Positions 1-11,841 are shown, counted from the stretch's first letter. The stretch is 64,000 bases of DNA from Macrolepiota albuminosa (GCA_027475525.1 JAMWFC010000090.1:682001-746000), one strand, 5' to 3'. Notes: generated by a model not told the origin, from the letters alone. Made by a program: numbers and translations.

Positions 1-975
1 ATCACAAGTATGTACACCGACAACACGTCAGGCATGTCATCATCAAAGAAAGAAGCTGAGCATGCACACCGGGAACTCGGGACAAACTTTGAGATCAAGG
101 ATCTTGGGGAGATGAAGTTCGTCTTAGGCATTCACATCGTCCAAGACTGGGAGCGGAAATTGATAACCCTGGACCAAGAAGAGTACCTCAAAAGGACCCT
201 TGAGAAGTACTCCATGTCGGACTGCACACCAAAGTATACACCACTCCCACCAGGAATCATATTGAGCTGAAGCCAAGCACCAGTGACTGTGGAGGACCGT
301 GCATACATGGTGGACAAGCCATACAAGGAAGCCCTAGGTTCTTTGATGTATGCACAAGTAGGAACATGCCCCGATATTGCATACGCAATTACGTCACTTA
401 GCAGGTTCATGTTGAACCCAGGGAAACCACATCGGCTGGCCTTACAACACGCATGCGATATATCAAAGCAACAATCCACTACAAAATACGCTATGGGGGA
501 CCTGGATACGATGACTTCATACCCCGTGGCTACTACGATTCTGACTTTGCCACAGACATCGACAACTGCAAGTCAATATCTGGAGGGGTGTATATTCAAG
601 CTGGGGGACCCACCGCTTGGAGCGCAAAATTCCAGGATACGGTGTCAACATCAACCACAGAAGCTGAATACATTGCCCTAGGGAGAGCCGGAGAGCAGAT
701 ACAATGGATGTATGCAGCGCTATCAGAAGTGGGACTAAGCGTAGCTTACCCAGCGAGCCTCAAAGGAGACAACAACGGGTCTATCGCAATCGCTGAGAAC
801 AAGCGCAACCACAATCAAGTGAAACATATTGATGTCCATCATCATTTCATCAGACACGCAGTGGAAGAGGGACAGATCAAGATCGACTACGTGCCCAGCA
901 CCAAGAACCTAGCAGACATATTCACAAAACTGCTTGCATGGCCACAGCACTTGAAGATATGCCAAGCTATGTGAT
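1..975 (+). pseudogene. Ty1/copia pol fragment: end of reverse transcriptase plus RNase H
   Basis: This is the 3' part of a copia polyprotein that enters from the window edge. The first segment (10-270) reads through the RT C-terminal region (motif EIKDLGEMKFVLGIHI). A stop at 268-270 precedes the connection segment (ALGSLMYAQVGTCPDIAYAI, from about 330). A frame change near 450 leads to the RNase H domain (453-974), with STTEAEYIAL, VKHIDVHHHFIR and the closing ADIFTK motif. One in-frame stop and one frameshift make it non-functional. Unlike most repeats to its right it still carries many CpG sites, so it looks younger or less decayed. The matching 3' LTR begins at 1241. Confidence 0.9.
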
Positions 976-1240
976 TATGCGAGGAGTGATGAACGATGCG
1001 TGTAGCGAGCCCGGGGAAGTGTTGAGCGAGGGTCGCAGCACGCGTCGTGAACATGTGATGCCACATATACTGGAGAGGGAACAGAGGAAAAGGGAACTAT
1101 ACAGTACCACAAGACACATCGGATACTGGATGCAGTAACACACCTCAGTCGTTGATACACCAACTGAGTCTTGTATCCAACATGGGAAGGTACATTGAAC
1201 AAGCATACCAACGAGATCTAGTGGAAAGCTGGGACTAGAG

Positions 1241-1632
1241 TGTTAGCGCTCAGATGCCCACAGATGACGAATGCGCCTTGGATCGTGCACCCACCGATGA
1301 CAACACCAACCTTGATCACTCGATCATACTCTGTCACACTCCTTTACGCTATCACATTATCACACTCGTTAGGGACACTGGCCCTATTGTCACCAGGGAC
1401 AGTGGCCTCCATTGTTACATGACAGTATATATATTCCTTTTACTCTACTCATCCCTCAGTCAATTATATCGGACTGAGGATGAGCCTTACACATATTTTT
1501 TGATATGAATATGATACTAAAGGCGTACCTATAGGAATACTTACAAGCATTGTTATAGGTACACTAATATAGTCAATTATATCGGACTGAGGGAATACTT
1601 ACAAGCATTGTTATAGGTATCCTGTTCTAACA
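1241..1632 (+). repeat. 3' LTR of the copia element
   Basis: The 392-bp LTR begins TGTTAG and ends CTAACA, an exact 6-bp terminal inverted repeat. A purine-rich stretch ending GGGACTAGAG lies directly upstream and may be the polypurine tract. A TATA-like run (TATATATATTCC) sits near 1425. The last third contains a near-duplicated segment around TCAATTATATCGGACTGAGG. The partner LTR is outside the window, so the target duplication cannot be tested. Confidence 0.75.
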
Positions 1633-1884
1633 TAGAGTTGTCAAACGTTCAAAATAGATATCTTGTTTTAGACAATGTACTCAGTCGGTGGATAGATGAC
1701 TGTATTGTCAGTCTAGCTACCTGTTTTAGACAGGAGGGAGCAAAAAAAAAACATTGGATCTATCTGCTTACTTAATATTCCAAATAGGGTAATTATATCA
1801 TCAGGTATCACCAGCCGGTCGCCTTATTCTCGTTCTACCAGCTTCACACATCCACCCATTCACTCTACATTCTAAATCTATGCA
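1633..1884. other. intergenic, no gene seen
   Basis: AT-rich sequence between the copia LTR and the KDZ element. It has a short A run near 1743 and no ORF or repeat I recognise. Confidence 0.5.
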
Positions 1885-1892
1885 GTGTAGAT

Positions 1893-2195
1893 CACCTGTA
1901 GCTACCACATACCATGCCAAATTAGGCATGGAATTTAGTCATATTCCACATCTAATTCGGTGTGCTTTTCCTAGTTTGCCCTTCCTGCAATAATACAGGC
2001 ACTATTTCAGACTTCACTGTGGTGCTGAGCCATTCAGGCATATTGTCAGCAGCCATCAAAGCAACAATCAAACATCGTGGACATTGTTTGGCAATGCCCA
2101 GAAATAACGTCGACTATTGATCTCCTGCTCCTTGCTCATTGTGTCCAACAATGAGCTCACTCCTCTTCAAAATTCATCGAAAATTATCTGATAAA
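1893..2195 (+). repeat. left terminal inverted repeat of the KDZ element
   Basis: Matches the reverse complement of about 3447-3745 with several substitutions. It contains a subterminal palindrome around ATGCCAAATTAGGCAT near 1913. Confidence 0.8.
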
Positions 2196-2687
2196 GGCAA
2201 ATTCCACGCCTAATCTGGCATGCTTTCCTTTGTTCTATTTCTTACAAATATATGACAGAACGACATCATATATAGGAAAATCATAAAAAAAAACCTGAAA
2301 ATCATTCAAGGCCTTGAAATAAAGCTTGAGATTGTAACACAATGGACTCAAACCCACTCTGAGTGGCACACAGCAGCAGAGATGGCATCCAAGCATTGCT
2401 ACCAATGGTGCCTTGATAGTCTAGAGCAATTGGTTGTTTCGAGAATGTTTGAGTTAACTAAGTCCAAATACAACTAGTATTACTATTACTATGTTGCCAT
2501 CCACCTATGCTAGAAGTGCTAGCTAAGGACATACCAGTAAAGATATGCCTCAATGAACCTTTATGAAATATGGCTAGAGAATAGGAAAAGAATAGGAAGA
2601 GAAAGGAAGATATAAGTAAATAAGTAAGTATATAAATAGGCATGTGAAGTAGCATCAAAACCACATTGAGTATGAACAGAGTACAAG

Positions 2688-3363
2688 TTGCAGAAGCATA
2701 TTGGTAAGGCTCTCAAGGCACAATCACAATCTGTGCAAAACACACTTGACAAGTATAATGTCACTGCACTCGCTCTCTCTCTGCCATGCCCCAAGCTTTC
2801 TTGGGACCTTGTTGTAGAATATGCCTTCCTTGCAGACTTTGACCTCTTATTGGACACATGTGAAGATGTGCATGAACACCCTTGGTGCCAGCCATACAAA
2901 TCATGACAGATGAATATTTCAAGATTCAACAGGCTGAGGAAGAAATTGTCTACTTGAATGTTGAGATTCAACAACTAGTCATGTACATTCAAGACAAGGA
3001 GGTGTATCTGTGAGAACAAGAGAAGATTATGGCAACTGAAGACAGCACAATTGCTCACCAAATCTTCTTGCAGCGGCAACATCTCCATTGCTTCAACATC
3101 CTCCACATGCAGTGCCTTTATAAACTTGTGTCTTTGCCGGGCTTTACCATGTCCCTTGTGCCTGGCATCTGAGCTCAGACAAATGAAGGAAGAGAAGATA
3201 TCATGGAGGTAAATGGGAGCATTACACAGGGTGGTGATGGCAATGGAAATGAGGGAGGTGTTGACAACAACGATGATGATGATGATGATGTTGGTGATGA
3301 CAACGATGAGGCCCTGCTAGCTGAACAAGTGCATAATGTGATCCAGATGTCTTCAGACATTTA
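2688..3363 (+). pseudogene. KDZ (Kyakuja-Dileera-Zisupton) transposase, C-terminal fragment
   Basis: The first frame (2688-2906) reads AFLADFDLL and HPWCQPYKS, as in the C-terminal region of agaricomycete KDZ transposases. After a frame change near 2905 the reading continues with YFKIQQAEEEIVYLNVEIQQ, a helical segment typical of the family. A stop near 3012 is followed by HCFNILHMQCLYKLVSLPGF, again a family hallmark, and an acidic Asp-rich tail ending near 3363. The catalytic core and N-terminal cysteine clusters are missing, so it cannot be active. Family assignment rests on remembered motif order, not on a search. Confidence 0.8.
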
Positions 3364-3446
3364 ATTTAGATATTTTCTCTACTTATATTGCTTGTTACAT
3401 TCAATAAACGTAGTCTATATAGGTGTAACTATTTTCTGGAATTTTT

Positions 3447-3745
3447 CTGAGAATTTTTGATGAATTTCAAAGAGGGGAGTAAGCTCATTGTCAGACATGA
3501 TGAGCAAGGGGGCAGGATCAATGGTTGGCGTTATTTCTGGGCATTGCCAAACAATGTCCACAATGTTTGATTGTTGCTTTGATGGCTGCTGACAATATGC
3601 CTGAATGGCTTGGCACCACAGTGAAGTCTGAAATAGCACCTGTATTATTGCAGGAAGGGCAAACTAAGAAAAGCATGCTGAATTAGGCATGGAATATGAC
3701 TAAATTCCATGCCTAATTTGGCATAGTATGTGATAGCTACAGGTG
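3447..3745 (-). repeat. right terminal inverted repeat of the KDZ element
   Basis: Reverse complement of the left repeat, ending in TAGCTACAGGTG directly before the GTGTAGAT target duplication at 3746-3753. Confidence 0.8.
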
Positions 3746-3753
3746 GTGTAGAT

Positions 3754-4062
3754 GGTACTTGAAGGAGCAGGTGAGTGATTCCATCTTCAGAATAAATAAC
3801 ATAAAGTCATACCCATTGAGTTTCACATGAATTGTATTTGCACTGGATTGCTTTGCTCCTCTCTATTTCAGAGACCACAAAACTGCATATGCACTCTGCT
3901 AACAATGATATCAAGTCTTTTATCTTTTGCTTTCACTAAATTGGTACTTTGGAAATAGTATAATATGTTTTTTTTTACACTTTTTCCAATGGAAACATTT
4001 TTCAGTGCCAGCAGCATTTTGTCCAATACATGTCCTTGGCTCTTCATGGTCAAATTCATTAC
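3754..4062. other. intergenic, AT-rich, no gene seen
   Basis: Contains a T9 run near 3968 and a 63-codon chance ORF on the minus strand. I see no recognisable element. Confidence 0.5.
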
Positions 4063-5059
4063 TGTAAGGGCAATTTCTGGAGGCTATAACTCAGTCACAT
4101 AGCTGGCAAAGGGAGATCCAAAGTGTATTAGAGTATATACTGACACTATTATAATAACTACTCACCTGACAGAGGAAGATCCAAAAAGAACAAGTCTAGA
4201 GATTTCCTATGCCAGGTTGGATACTTCTGAGGCTTCTGAAGCATGGGAAACAACTGTACAGTACAACAAAACCTTACAAACTCAAAAATTGCCTAAACAA
4301 ACAAGTGCACAAACAAGGCAGAAAATGTAAGGGTGACCTCTAGAGGCTGTGGCTCAGTCACACAGCTGGCAGAGGGAGATCCAAAGTATATTAGAGTATG
4401 TACTGACAATATCATAATAACTACTCACCTGGCAGAGGGAGATCCAAAGAGAACAAGTCTAGGAATTTTCTATGCCTGGTTGGATGCTTCTGGGGCCTCT
4501 GAAGCATGGAAAACAACTGTACAGTACAACAAAACCTTAAAAACTCAAAAATTGCCTACACAAACAATTGCACAAATAAGAGGCAAACTCTGGAAAACTC
4601 TGGCTTATATAAGTGGTCTGGAAGCAATGCTGAGGGGCCCACACTTGTCTGAATGGTAGCTAAAGAACCAGAGCACCTCAAGGGCTGAGAGCAGTACTAA
4701 CAGATAGTGTTGAAAGAATAGAAACAGTAAAATGAAATAATGTCAGAAGAAATAAGAGAATGAATGAAGAGAGAGTGAAGAGATAAGGAGTGAGAAAAGA
4801 AAGAAATGAGGAGTCCCCTGACAGGAAAACTCCAGACTTTGGAGGTCAGAAAAGCAAACTCTGGCTTATGTAAGTGGTATGGAAGCAGTACTGAAGAGCC
4901 CACACTTGTCTGAATGATAGCTAAAGAAGCAGAGCACCTCAAGGGCTGAGAATAGTACCAATAAATAGTGTTAAAAGAGTAGAAGCAGTAAAGTAAAAGA
5001 ATGACAGCAGAAATAAGAGAATGGATAAAGAGAAAATGAAGGAATGAAGAGTTCTGACA
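4063..5059 (+). repeat. solo LTR A (family L1), split by nested LTR B
   Basis: The family consensus starts TGTAAGGG and ends CTGACA. Copy A runs 4063-4325 and resumes 4824-5059, about 499 bp in all. It is interrupted inside the family sequence AAGGCAGGAAAACTCC by a second complete copy. Flanks ATTAC and GTGAC agree at only 3 of 5 bases, so the target duplication is decayed or absent. A TATA-like CTTATGTAAG lies in the second half. No internal retrotransposon region is present. Confidence 0.8.
4326..4823 (+). repeat. solo LTR B (family L1), nested in LTR A
   Basis: A complete 498-bp copy, TGTAAGGGTGACC to CCCCTGACA, inserted inside copy A. Bases before it are GAAAA and after it GGAAAA, consistent with a duplicated target that has changed by one base. 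TATATAAG near 4605 gives a likely plus-strand promoter. The nesting shows at least two rounds of activity of one family. Confidence 0.85.
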
Positions 5060-5819
5060 GTGACTGACATTGGCATCCTTAAACTTAAGAGTTGAATTTG
5101 AGAGAAGTAAGAACATTGAACCTTGTAGTTCAAGTGCAGGTTCAGGTATGAGTGGCAATTGATGGGCACTGTGATCATTTATAATGGAGTGAGAAGCAGA
5201 AGACAGGCAGGAGGTCACTCAGAAAGGTGAGTTTATGTCATTGTCAGGGGACTGGTTTCTGGACCATGTCCAACTCTACTTCAAGCTTAGTCCAATGACA
5301 TGCTTACTTTTAGCACATCTGAATGACAGCTTGGCCTGACCTATCCCCTTTCATCTACTATGAGTCAGCCTTGATGAGTCATATGCATGGACCTTACTCA
5401 GCATTGATTATTGTTAGTCATACTCTATTACATATCAGGGCCCAATTAGCTAAGCAGTATCAGTAATAGTGCAGCCACCAATGTAGTATATAAAAGCAGC
5501 TTGTAGATAGAATATTCTCAGGCTGAACAATAGCAGTGTTTTTCTAGCCTACATAACAAACCTACTGTAAGCTGTTTAGCAATGTCTGACCACTTGGTTA
5601 GCCTTTAGTATCAAAAATTGTAACAATGATATAAAAATACATACAGCAGAGTTAAACATGAATTATGAGCCTTTAAAATAACCAATGGTGAGGTTTTTCC
5701 CTTTGCTGACTTTTGGATTTTCTTATTGATATGTCTTCTATCTCAGATAATTTTTAGGGCCTTTTTTTTGTTTTGATAATTATTGTGAGTGATTCAAACT
5801 TTGAGATTGGGATAACTGG
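5060..5819. other. AT-rich spacer with a possible further LTR
   Basis: From 5242 (TGTCAGGGGAC) to about 5558 (CATAACA) the sequence has LTR-like ends and a TATA-like AGTATATAAAAG near 5490. I found no target duplication and no second copy, so this is only a suggestion. Nothing else is seen. Confidence 0.3.
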
Positions 5820-5946
5820 GTGACTATTTCAAAAATGGTCTGAGATTGATTTTCCACATGGCAATGGCAGTGGAAAAACAAATGGGGCAACATATTGGTA
5901 CATTTGACAAAGAACTCGATGTTAACAATTGGGCAGCAACCATATA

Positions 5947-7159
5947 CACTGGCTCAAAAAACTGCTCCAATGTTTGGCCTTTTTGAAAAGATTCACATGG
6001 TGTGCAATAAATATCTAAGCAAAAAATCGTAGAAGATCACATGACATACAACTGCATTTTGGCTTTATAATGATGTATAGATCATGTGATTTTGATAAGA
6101 ACTTGCTTATTAATAAATTAAACAAGATATTCAATTATTGGGGCAGTTTTTTAATCTACTTTAATTTACTCTAATTTTTATATCTAGTACTTGATATGGC
6201 CTCCATTTGCCTTTATAACTCCTTTGATCCTTTCAGGCATGCTCTCTATGAGGCTTTGACATACCTCTGGTAGTATTTCATTCCACTCCTTGGCCACTCT
6301 CTCCCACAACTCATGCACTCTTTTAGAGGGTACCTCATATTCTAAAAGTTTGTGCTTGATGTAAACCCAGAGGTGTTTAATAAGATTGAGGTCAGGGAAC
6401 TGGGCGGGCCAGGATATCACAATGATGTTGTTATTAGAAAACTAGGTTGTTGCCTGTTTGGAGATGTGTTTTGAGTCATTGTCCTGCTGAAAATATCATC
6501 CTTCCTCCTTCATTTCCAACTTTTCAAAGCATTCCACTACTCCCTCATCTAAAATTTCATAATACTGTGCAGCATCCATTTTTTCCTGAATTTCTATGAG
6601 CTTCCTTACTTTATTCCAACCCATGCAGCCCCATACCATTAAATTGTTTCCTCCTCCATGCTTGACAGTTGGTATGGTGATGTGGTCAGTAGTGGTTTTC
6701 CTGGAATTTTCCACACATATACCTTTCCATCTGATCCAATCTGATTGATCTTTGTCTCATCACTCTACAAAACCCTTTTTCAATCCTCCACTGTCCAGTT
6801 TTCATGATACTGAGCAAGCTTGAGCCAGTTTGCATGATAAGCAGCCTTAAGCATAGAAACTTGCTTCTTTGTTGCTGAGCAAAAACCTGCCTCCTTCAAT
6901 TTCCATTTTCTACTGCTCAAAAGTATTGAGAATATATGAAAATTGAAGTGAGTCAAAAAACTGCCCCAATGATTGAATATTTTGTCTGATTTATTAATAA
7001 GCAAGTTCTTGTCCAAATCACATGATCTATATATCATTATAAAGCCAGGATGCAGTTGTATGTCATGTGATTTTCCACAATTTTTTGCTTAGATAATTGC
7101 TGCACACCATGTGAATCTTTCCAAAAAGGCCAAACATTGGGCAGTTTTTTGAGCCAGTA
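5947..7159 (-). mobile_element. Tc1/mariner-like transposon inserted in the P/THAP9-like gene
   Basis: A 1213-bp element between TA dinucleotides (5945-5946 and 7160-7161). The ends read CACTGGCTCAAAAAACTG on the left and its reverse complement, with one change, on the right. The inverted repeats extend about 215 bp inwards. A decayed Tc1-type transposase lies on the minus strand. Both flanks belong to the same host protein, whose CCxPxCx region resumes directly after the element, so TA-target insertion is well supported. Confidence 0.88.
6184..6985 (-). pseudogene. Tc1-like DDE transposase remnant
   Basis: Reading the minus strand: WKLKEAGFCSATKKQVSML (about 6920-6850), SDETKIN near 6750 (first catalytic Asp), WGCMGWNKV near 6610, QQDNDSKHIS near 6470 (second Asp) and PAQFPDLNLIKHLW near 6400. 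The canonical third acid is the Glu of IEHLW; here it is Lys (IKHLW), so the DDE triad is broken. There are at least two frameshifts and several stops. The N-terminal paired-type helix-turn-helix domain is not visible, so the copy is probably also truncated there. Confidence 0.85.
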
Positions 7160-7347
7160 TATGAGAATGTGAGCTTATTTGTACACAGAGATTCAGCATG
7201 GTCAATCTGAATACTCCCTGTTGTCTCTTTGTTCTGTCTCAGATAATAGGCACACAGTGGAGCAGGCTGCAGACAAAGGCCACAAGATTTACTACTATGA
7301 GTGATTTTAGAGTCAAAGAGAATGAGTGCAGAAATATGTTCAAGCAC

Positions 7348-7687
7348 ATTTTACACTGACTTTGGATATGTAATCATGGAATTACACACAGTATATTAAT
7401 GTGCTGATTCAGTAATTTGCTTGTTATTGTTATCTTCAAGTTGTGTTGTATCTCAGTGCACATACATTCAAAGAACAATATAGCACAATACCTCCAGATT
7501 CTTAGTAAGGAAAAGTGAGTGATTATTTGACTTTCAAAATTGCAGTTTTTGAGTATGTGTTGAGCCATTCCATAATTGTAGTATTCAGTGCCATTAAAAC
7601 ACTGCTTTGAAATAGATAGAAGAGTTCATTTACATAGTGAGTACAGACAGCTAGAATAATAGCAACAACCAAACATCCTGCTACTTT
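7348..7687 (-). other. decayed linker of the P/THAP9-like gene
   Basis: Between the recognisable segments at 7688 and 7350 the minus strand has short AT-rich frames with no motif I can place. By position it belongs to the broken gene. Confidence 0.35.
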
Positions 7688-8661
7688 TTATAATGATTCA
7701 CATCTATAGGACCATTGCCAATTGTGTTTTTCATTGAAATCATCAGAAGCAATGTTCAACATCTGATATGTCACAATGAATGATAGTTTGTTGAGGTATT
7801 TTAGACTAATTTTGTCAATGTGCTGATTGTCAAAAGTGATGTCAATGACTTTACCAATACAGACAAAAAAATGATCTGTGCAACATACAAGACTTGCAAT
7901 TGGGTTATAGATAGCTGTGTCATTAGATTCATTATTGTATTCAATTATACCTGGAGCCTTTTCCTTGACAAAATAGCAAGACCCATTAGCAGTATGCTTG
8001 AGACAATCTATAGAGCCTGTTTTGCAGAAGAGAGCAAAAGCCTGGGTCAAACACCTTGATTTATGGATCATACTTGAGATTTATCTCCCATTTGGATGCT
8101 GCATCTTCAAAATCTAGATCAACAGATGGAGTATTTTTGCAGGTATCAAAATCATTGATTGTGTCATTTATGTCATCAGGTTCTCAAGTTCCTTTGACAA
8201 GATCTTTTTTAAATGGAGAGAAAATATTGCAATATTCTGAGGATACAAAAATAGGAGATAAATGTGAAAAGCATTTCTCAATTTGTTATTGGCCTATCTT
8301 CCAGCATGTCTGGAAATTGACATGATTGACATGAGTGTCATTTTGCAATGAGAATGGACCCAAATGATCAACATGATTATAAATTTCCAGTTCATCCTTG
8401 TTCAGTACTAGAAGTTTGAGGCAATAAAGAGCACAATCTCACTCATGATGCATTCCAAGTATTGTTGATACTTCTATTGTCCTGATAAAGTGAGATTCAA
8501 GTTGAAGACAATCAACATTTTCATTGTTTCCTATCATTGTCTGCAGAATTCCAAATAGAACTTCCAGTTGATCAGTTCCAAGTTGAATGATCCAGAAGCA
8601 GCCCTGGAGATTGTTGACATTTGATTTGACAACACAGAAATAAACATTCTTAATCATGATC

Positions 8662-8833
8662 TGTAATGGAGTAAGCTGTCACAGCCTATGATTTGGTTAT
8701 ACTTGTTATAGTAACTCTTTAATCTTTATCCTTTACCAGTCCCTACACTTGTGTAGTTGTCATTTTTGCTATAGAATTGGGTTATATGGACTTGGAACAC
8801 TAAGGAACTGAACTCAATCTGTACTTTGTTACA
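8662..8833 (+). repeat. left LTR of the short-LTR element
   Basis: Aligns along its whole length with 10343-10515, with about 15 substitutions. Starts TGTAATGG and ends GTTACA. Confidence 0.75.
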
Positions 8834-10342
8834 CTTTTTTGTATATCTAGCTCCAGTAGCTTTGTTACACACTGTCACTAGACTATAGCAGAGACTTGGC
8901 TACAACACTGCTTATCTTTGAACTTCTGGACTTTTTGCTGAACTTTTGAGATACTTTGGACCTTCTATCAGTGTCCCTTCTTGGTTGCAGGATTAGGAGA
9001 GGTGTGGATAAGATTTGGAGGTATTTGTGGGTGAGAAATGATGAGCTGGCATGAAGATTGGGTCACATCTTAGGCAAAAGGCTGCAATTTGCCCTATCTC
9101 TTTTACCATTGTGATCTCATGTCCAGGATCCTTTTGATACCTGGATGGCCCTTGGCTTTTACTCTCTCCTCCTCCACCCCCAGATTTTTGATGTTTTACA
9201 AATTTGCTTATATCTCACAATTCACTGCACCAATTCCCTTGATTCTAACACTGTTGGAAGCATATTACTTTACTCCTTCCAACAGCATCATGGTTGATTC
9301 AACCCAGATCATGGTGCTAGCTCAATGTTGTTAGTTGTAGTATTTTCACTATGATGTAGATCTCTTGCAATCTGTGGAACCATTTGGCTTGATTCCTATA
9401 GCATTGGATGTGCCTCAACATGCTCTTTCCAATGGTATCCAAGTTTATACCATTTTAGTCCATGGTTTTTGCTTGATGTTATCATCTTTGTCCATCACCT
9501 CTCCTCTTATTCTCATAGGGAACCTATGTCTCAGGATCTTTCTAGACTATTTCTGTGACACATTTATGGTCACTTCCTGCCCCTATCAACCATCCAGTCC
9601 ATCTCTCAGTTATTGTCCCAGGATTTGCTGTGGTGTCTAGCTTGGCACTTTCTCTATATGCATCTGCATGGTTTGCATAATTGATTCAACTTTATATTCA
9701 TTTTCTGGTAGATCTAACCTCTATCCATCTTTACCATGTCATTACCATGTCATTTTTTGACACTGTTCATCAGCTTTATTTTGTTTCATATGCACCCCAC
9801 ACCTCTGGCATTACTCTGAAAAGGCCTTTAAAGTAATCCAAAAGAGTGGACTTTTGTCTGTTCAATCAACTATGACATAATTACTTCCACCCAACCTCAT
9901 TTATATCTCCTCAGCATCTCTTCTTTTTTGTGCTTGCTCAACTAGCTCACAATTGACTGTGTATGACCTGCTAGAGTGTCTAAAGGCTGGAGCTAATGAT
10001 GAATATGGATGTACTCCATACTTGCATATGAGCATTAAGACTTTGTTCTTCCATCTTTCCCACCCTTTTTTATGATGTTTTGCAGAGCCAATATTCTCTG
10101 CCTACCCTGTTGATGCTATTAGTGTCAACCTTGATCTATCTAAGAGTTTTCTCTTGAAGAGGAGGCACATGGGAGGGGAGGATGGAATGATTATATGGAG
10201 TGGAGGACAACCTGACTAGGCAAGCAGACACAATGGATAATGAAGGAACTTTAGCAGTGGAGAAGTACATTACTAGAGTGAGCACCACTATAGGAAATTT
10301 TTTCTCTTTTTTCAGATTGGTATCCAATCTCAAAAGGGGGTA

Positions 10343-10515
10343 TGTAATGGAGTAGACTGTCACAGCCTATGATTTGGTCATACTTGGTTATAGTAACTCT
10401 TTAGTTTTTATTCTTTACCAGTCCCTAGGCTTGTGTAGTTGCCATTCTTGCTATAAAATTGGATCATATGCACTTGAGACACTAAGAAACTGAACTCAAT
10501 CTGTACTTTGTTATA
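10343..10515 (+). repeat. right LTR of the short-LTR element
   Basis: Direct-repeat partner of 8662-8833, preceded by the polypurine tract AAAAGGGGGTA. Confidence 0.75.
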
Positions 10516-10834
10516 TAATCATTATGTCAACATACAACTGCACCGGCATCAATTGAGTCTTGCCTTGACTGAATAGCACCATGAGAAAATGTGCAGCAGA
10601 GCTGAAATGGACAAGTTGCTCATAAAATGAGAGATTTACATAGATTTATGGCATGAAAATGTGTTTAAACAAAGTACTTAGAGTTTGAAAAGACTTACAT
10701 GTATTGTGGAAGCCAGATAATTTGTCAGAGGGTACAGAGAGTAATAACCAGATTGCATGAAGGAGTTCATATGCAAGTTTGACATGCTATTTGTCATTCA
10801 GGTTCAGCAAATATCCAGCTTATTGCATTGAGAC

Positions 10835-11282
10835 TATAAGAGTAACCTCTGGAGGCAATGGCCCAGTGACATAGCTAGCAGAAGGAGATCCAAAATATAT
10901 TATAGTATACTAGCAATATTATAATAACTACTTATCTGGCAGAGGCAGATTCAAAAAGAATAAGTCTAGAGATTTCCTATGCCAGGATTGACACTTATAG
11001 GGCTCTGAAATATGGAAAGCAACTGTACAGAACAACAAAACCTTAAAAAACTCAAAAATTGCCTAAACAAACAATTGCACAAACAAGGGCAAAATCTGGC
11101 TTATGTAGGCAGTCTGTATGTGGTGTTGCAGGAGCCACACTTGTCTGAATGATAGCTAGAGAATCAGAGCACCTCAAAGAATAAAAGCAGCAAAGTAAAA
11201 GAATGACAGAAAAAGAAAATGAAGGAAGAGAAAATGAAGGAATAAGGAGTGAAATAGGGAAGAAATGAAGAGTCCTCCGACA
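10835..11282 (+). repeat. solo LTR C (family L1)
   Basis: A 448-bp diverged copy of the TGTAAGGG...CTGACA family, here TATAAGAG to TCCGACA. Flanking GAGAC (10830-10834) and GAAAC (11283-11287) form a 5-bp target duplication with one change. It interrupts the minus-strand P/THAP9-like gene between its KHIIKC...KPAV and LNLNDKQ segments. Confidence 0.85.
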
Positions 11283-11384
11283 GAAACTGTGTTGGAACAT
11301 AAATGAATGCTGGTTACTGCTGGTTTGATGTGAACATCTTCAACAAAAACTCCTTTTTCATGAAGGATCAGGTTTTGGAGACAT

Positions 11385-11841
11385 TGTAAAGGCAACTTCT
11401 GGAGGCTATGGCTCAGTCACACAGCTGGCAGAGGGAGATCCAAAGAGAACAAGCCTAGGGCTTCCTCTATGCCAGGTTGAACACTTCTTGGGCCTCTGAA
11501 GCATGAGAAACAACTGTACATTACAACAAACCCTTAAAAACTCAAAAATTGCCTAAATAAATAACTGTACAAACAAGGCAGGAAAACTCCGGACTTTGGA
11601 AGTCAGAAAGGCAAACTCCGGCTCATGTAAGAAGGCTGGAAGCAGTACTGAAGGGCCCACACTTGTCTGAATGATAGCTAAAGAACCAGAGCACCTCAAG
11701 AGCTGAGAATAGTACTAACAGATAGTGTTGAAAGAATAGAAACAGTAAAATAAGAGAATGGCAGAAGAAATAAGAGAATGAATGAAGGAAGAGTGAAGGG
11801 ATAAGGAGTGAAAGAAGGAAGAAATGAGGAGTCCCCTGACA
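11385..11841 (+). repeat. solo LTR D (family L1)
   Basis: A 457-bp copy, TGTAAAGG to CCCCTGACA, with a perfect 5-bp target duplication GACAT (11380-11384 and 11842-11846). It sits inside the codons for KHIIKC of the minus-strand host gene. Confidence 0.9.

Larger units (their letters stand above)
1893..3745. mobile_element. KDZ-type DNA transposon remnant with long terminal inverted repeats
   Basis: A 1853-bp element. Its ends read CACCTGTAGCTA at 1893 and the reverse complement TAGCTACAGGTG ending at 3745. It is flanked by a perfect 8-bp direct repeat GTGTAGAT (1885-1892 and 3746-3753). Terminal inverted repeats run about 300 bp on each side (roughly 1893-2195 and 3447-3745) with scattered mismatches. 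The interior codes for the C-terminal part of a Kyakuja-Dileera-Zisupton transposase. From established knowledge, Zisupton/KDZ elements make 8-bp target duplications, so ends, duplication and coding content agree. At under 2 kb it is internally deleted, probably once mobilised in trans. Confidence 0.85.
8662..10515 (+). mobile_element. degenerate short-LTR retroelement
   Basis: Two direct repeats of about 172 bp (8662-8833 and 10343-10515) start TGTAATGGAGTA and end TTTGTTACA/TTTGTTATA. A polypurine tract AAAAGGGGGTA lies directly before the right copy. The 1.5-kb interior shows no recognisable gag or pol motif, so it may be a TRIM-like or eroded element. TAATCAT occurs on both sides (8651-8657 and 10516-10522). 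On the left, four extra bases (GATC) precede the LTR. The element splits the codons of the host gene at its IMIKNVYFCV segment. Confidence 0.75.
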
